In this document: positions 5,113-5,119 of the stretch, piece by piece
Layout: each line of letters opens with the position of its first letter
Numbering within the stretch: position 1 is the first letter of the stretch
Source: Spirochaetales bacterium
Lineage (GTDB): Bacteria; Spirochaetota; Spirochaetia; DSM-27196; SLST01
Length of the DNA stretch: 5,119 nucleotides
NCBI GenBank assembly: GCA_007130265.1
Contig: SLST01000024.1
Coordinates: 1-5,119 of the forward strand
Direction: 5' to 3'
The notes under the pieces: model-generated
Databases searched by the model: none
What the model saw: only the letters and a program-made list of their open reading frames with translations
Told to the model about the DNA's origin: nothing
Made by a program: the position numbers and the translations under genes

Positions 5113-5119
5113 GCAGCCC

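Overview
High-GC bacterial DNA. Well-formed sigma70-type promoters and a Shine-Dalgarno site argue for a bacterium rather than an archaeon. The phylum cannot be fixed from the sequence, although two promoters placed almost on their start codons resemble leaderless or near-leaderless arrangements, which are common in Actinobacteria and Deinococcus-type lineages.

Layout. Positions 1-488 (minus strand) hold the N-terminal 162 codons of a multi-pass membrane protein that looks TspO/MBR-related; its 3' end lies outside the window. A 248-bp divergent spacer carries a near-consensus promoter for a plus-strand cluster: an ArsR/SmtB-family repressor (737-1087), a 48-residue Cys-rich peptide (1186-1332), and two ABC exporter half-transporters (1342-3099 and 3099-5003). 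The two transporter genes overlap by one base (TAATG) and very probably form a heterodimer. The last 116 bases are non-coding and rich in GC hairpins, probably the 3' end of the operon.

How it fits together. A 16-bp dyad with the shared pattern ATWAG-N6-CTTAT occurs twice: over the start of the repressor gene, and in the promoter of the Cys-rich peptide. The simplest reading is that the repressor controls both its own gene and the peptide-exporter operon. The regulator family and the seven-Cys peptide suggest a thiol-reactive or metal(loid) signal. The exporter's substrate cannot be read from the sequence.

The most interesting points are the cassette itself (single-Cys ArsR, Cys-rich micro-protein, heterodimeric ABC exporter), the matched operators, a perfect 4 x 12-bp in-frame repeat in the linker of the second exporter, and a Gly/Ser-rich insertion in that protein's nucleotide-binding domain.
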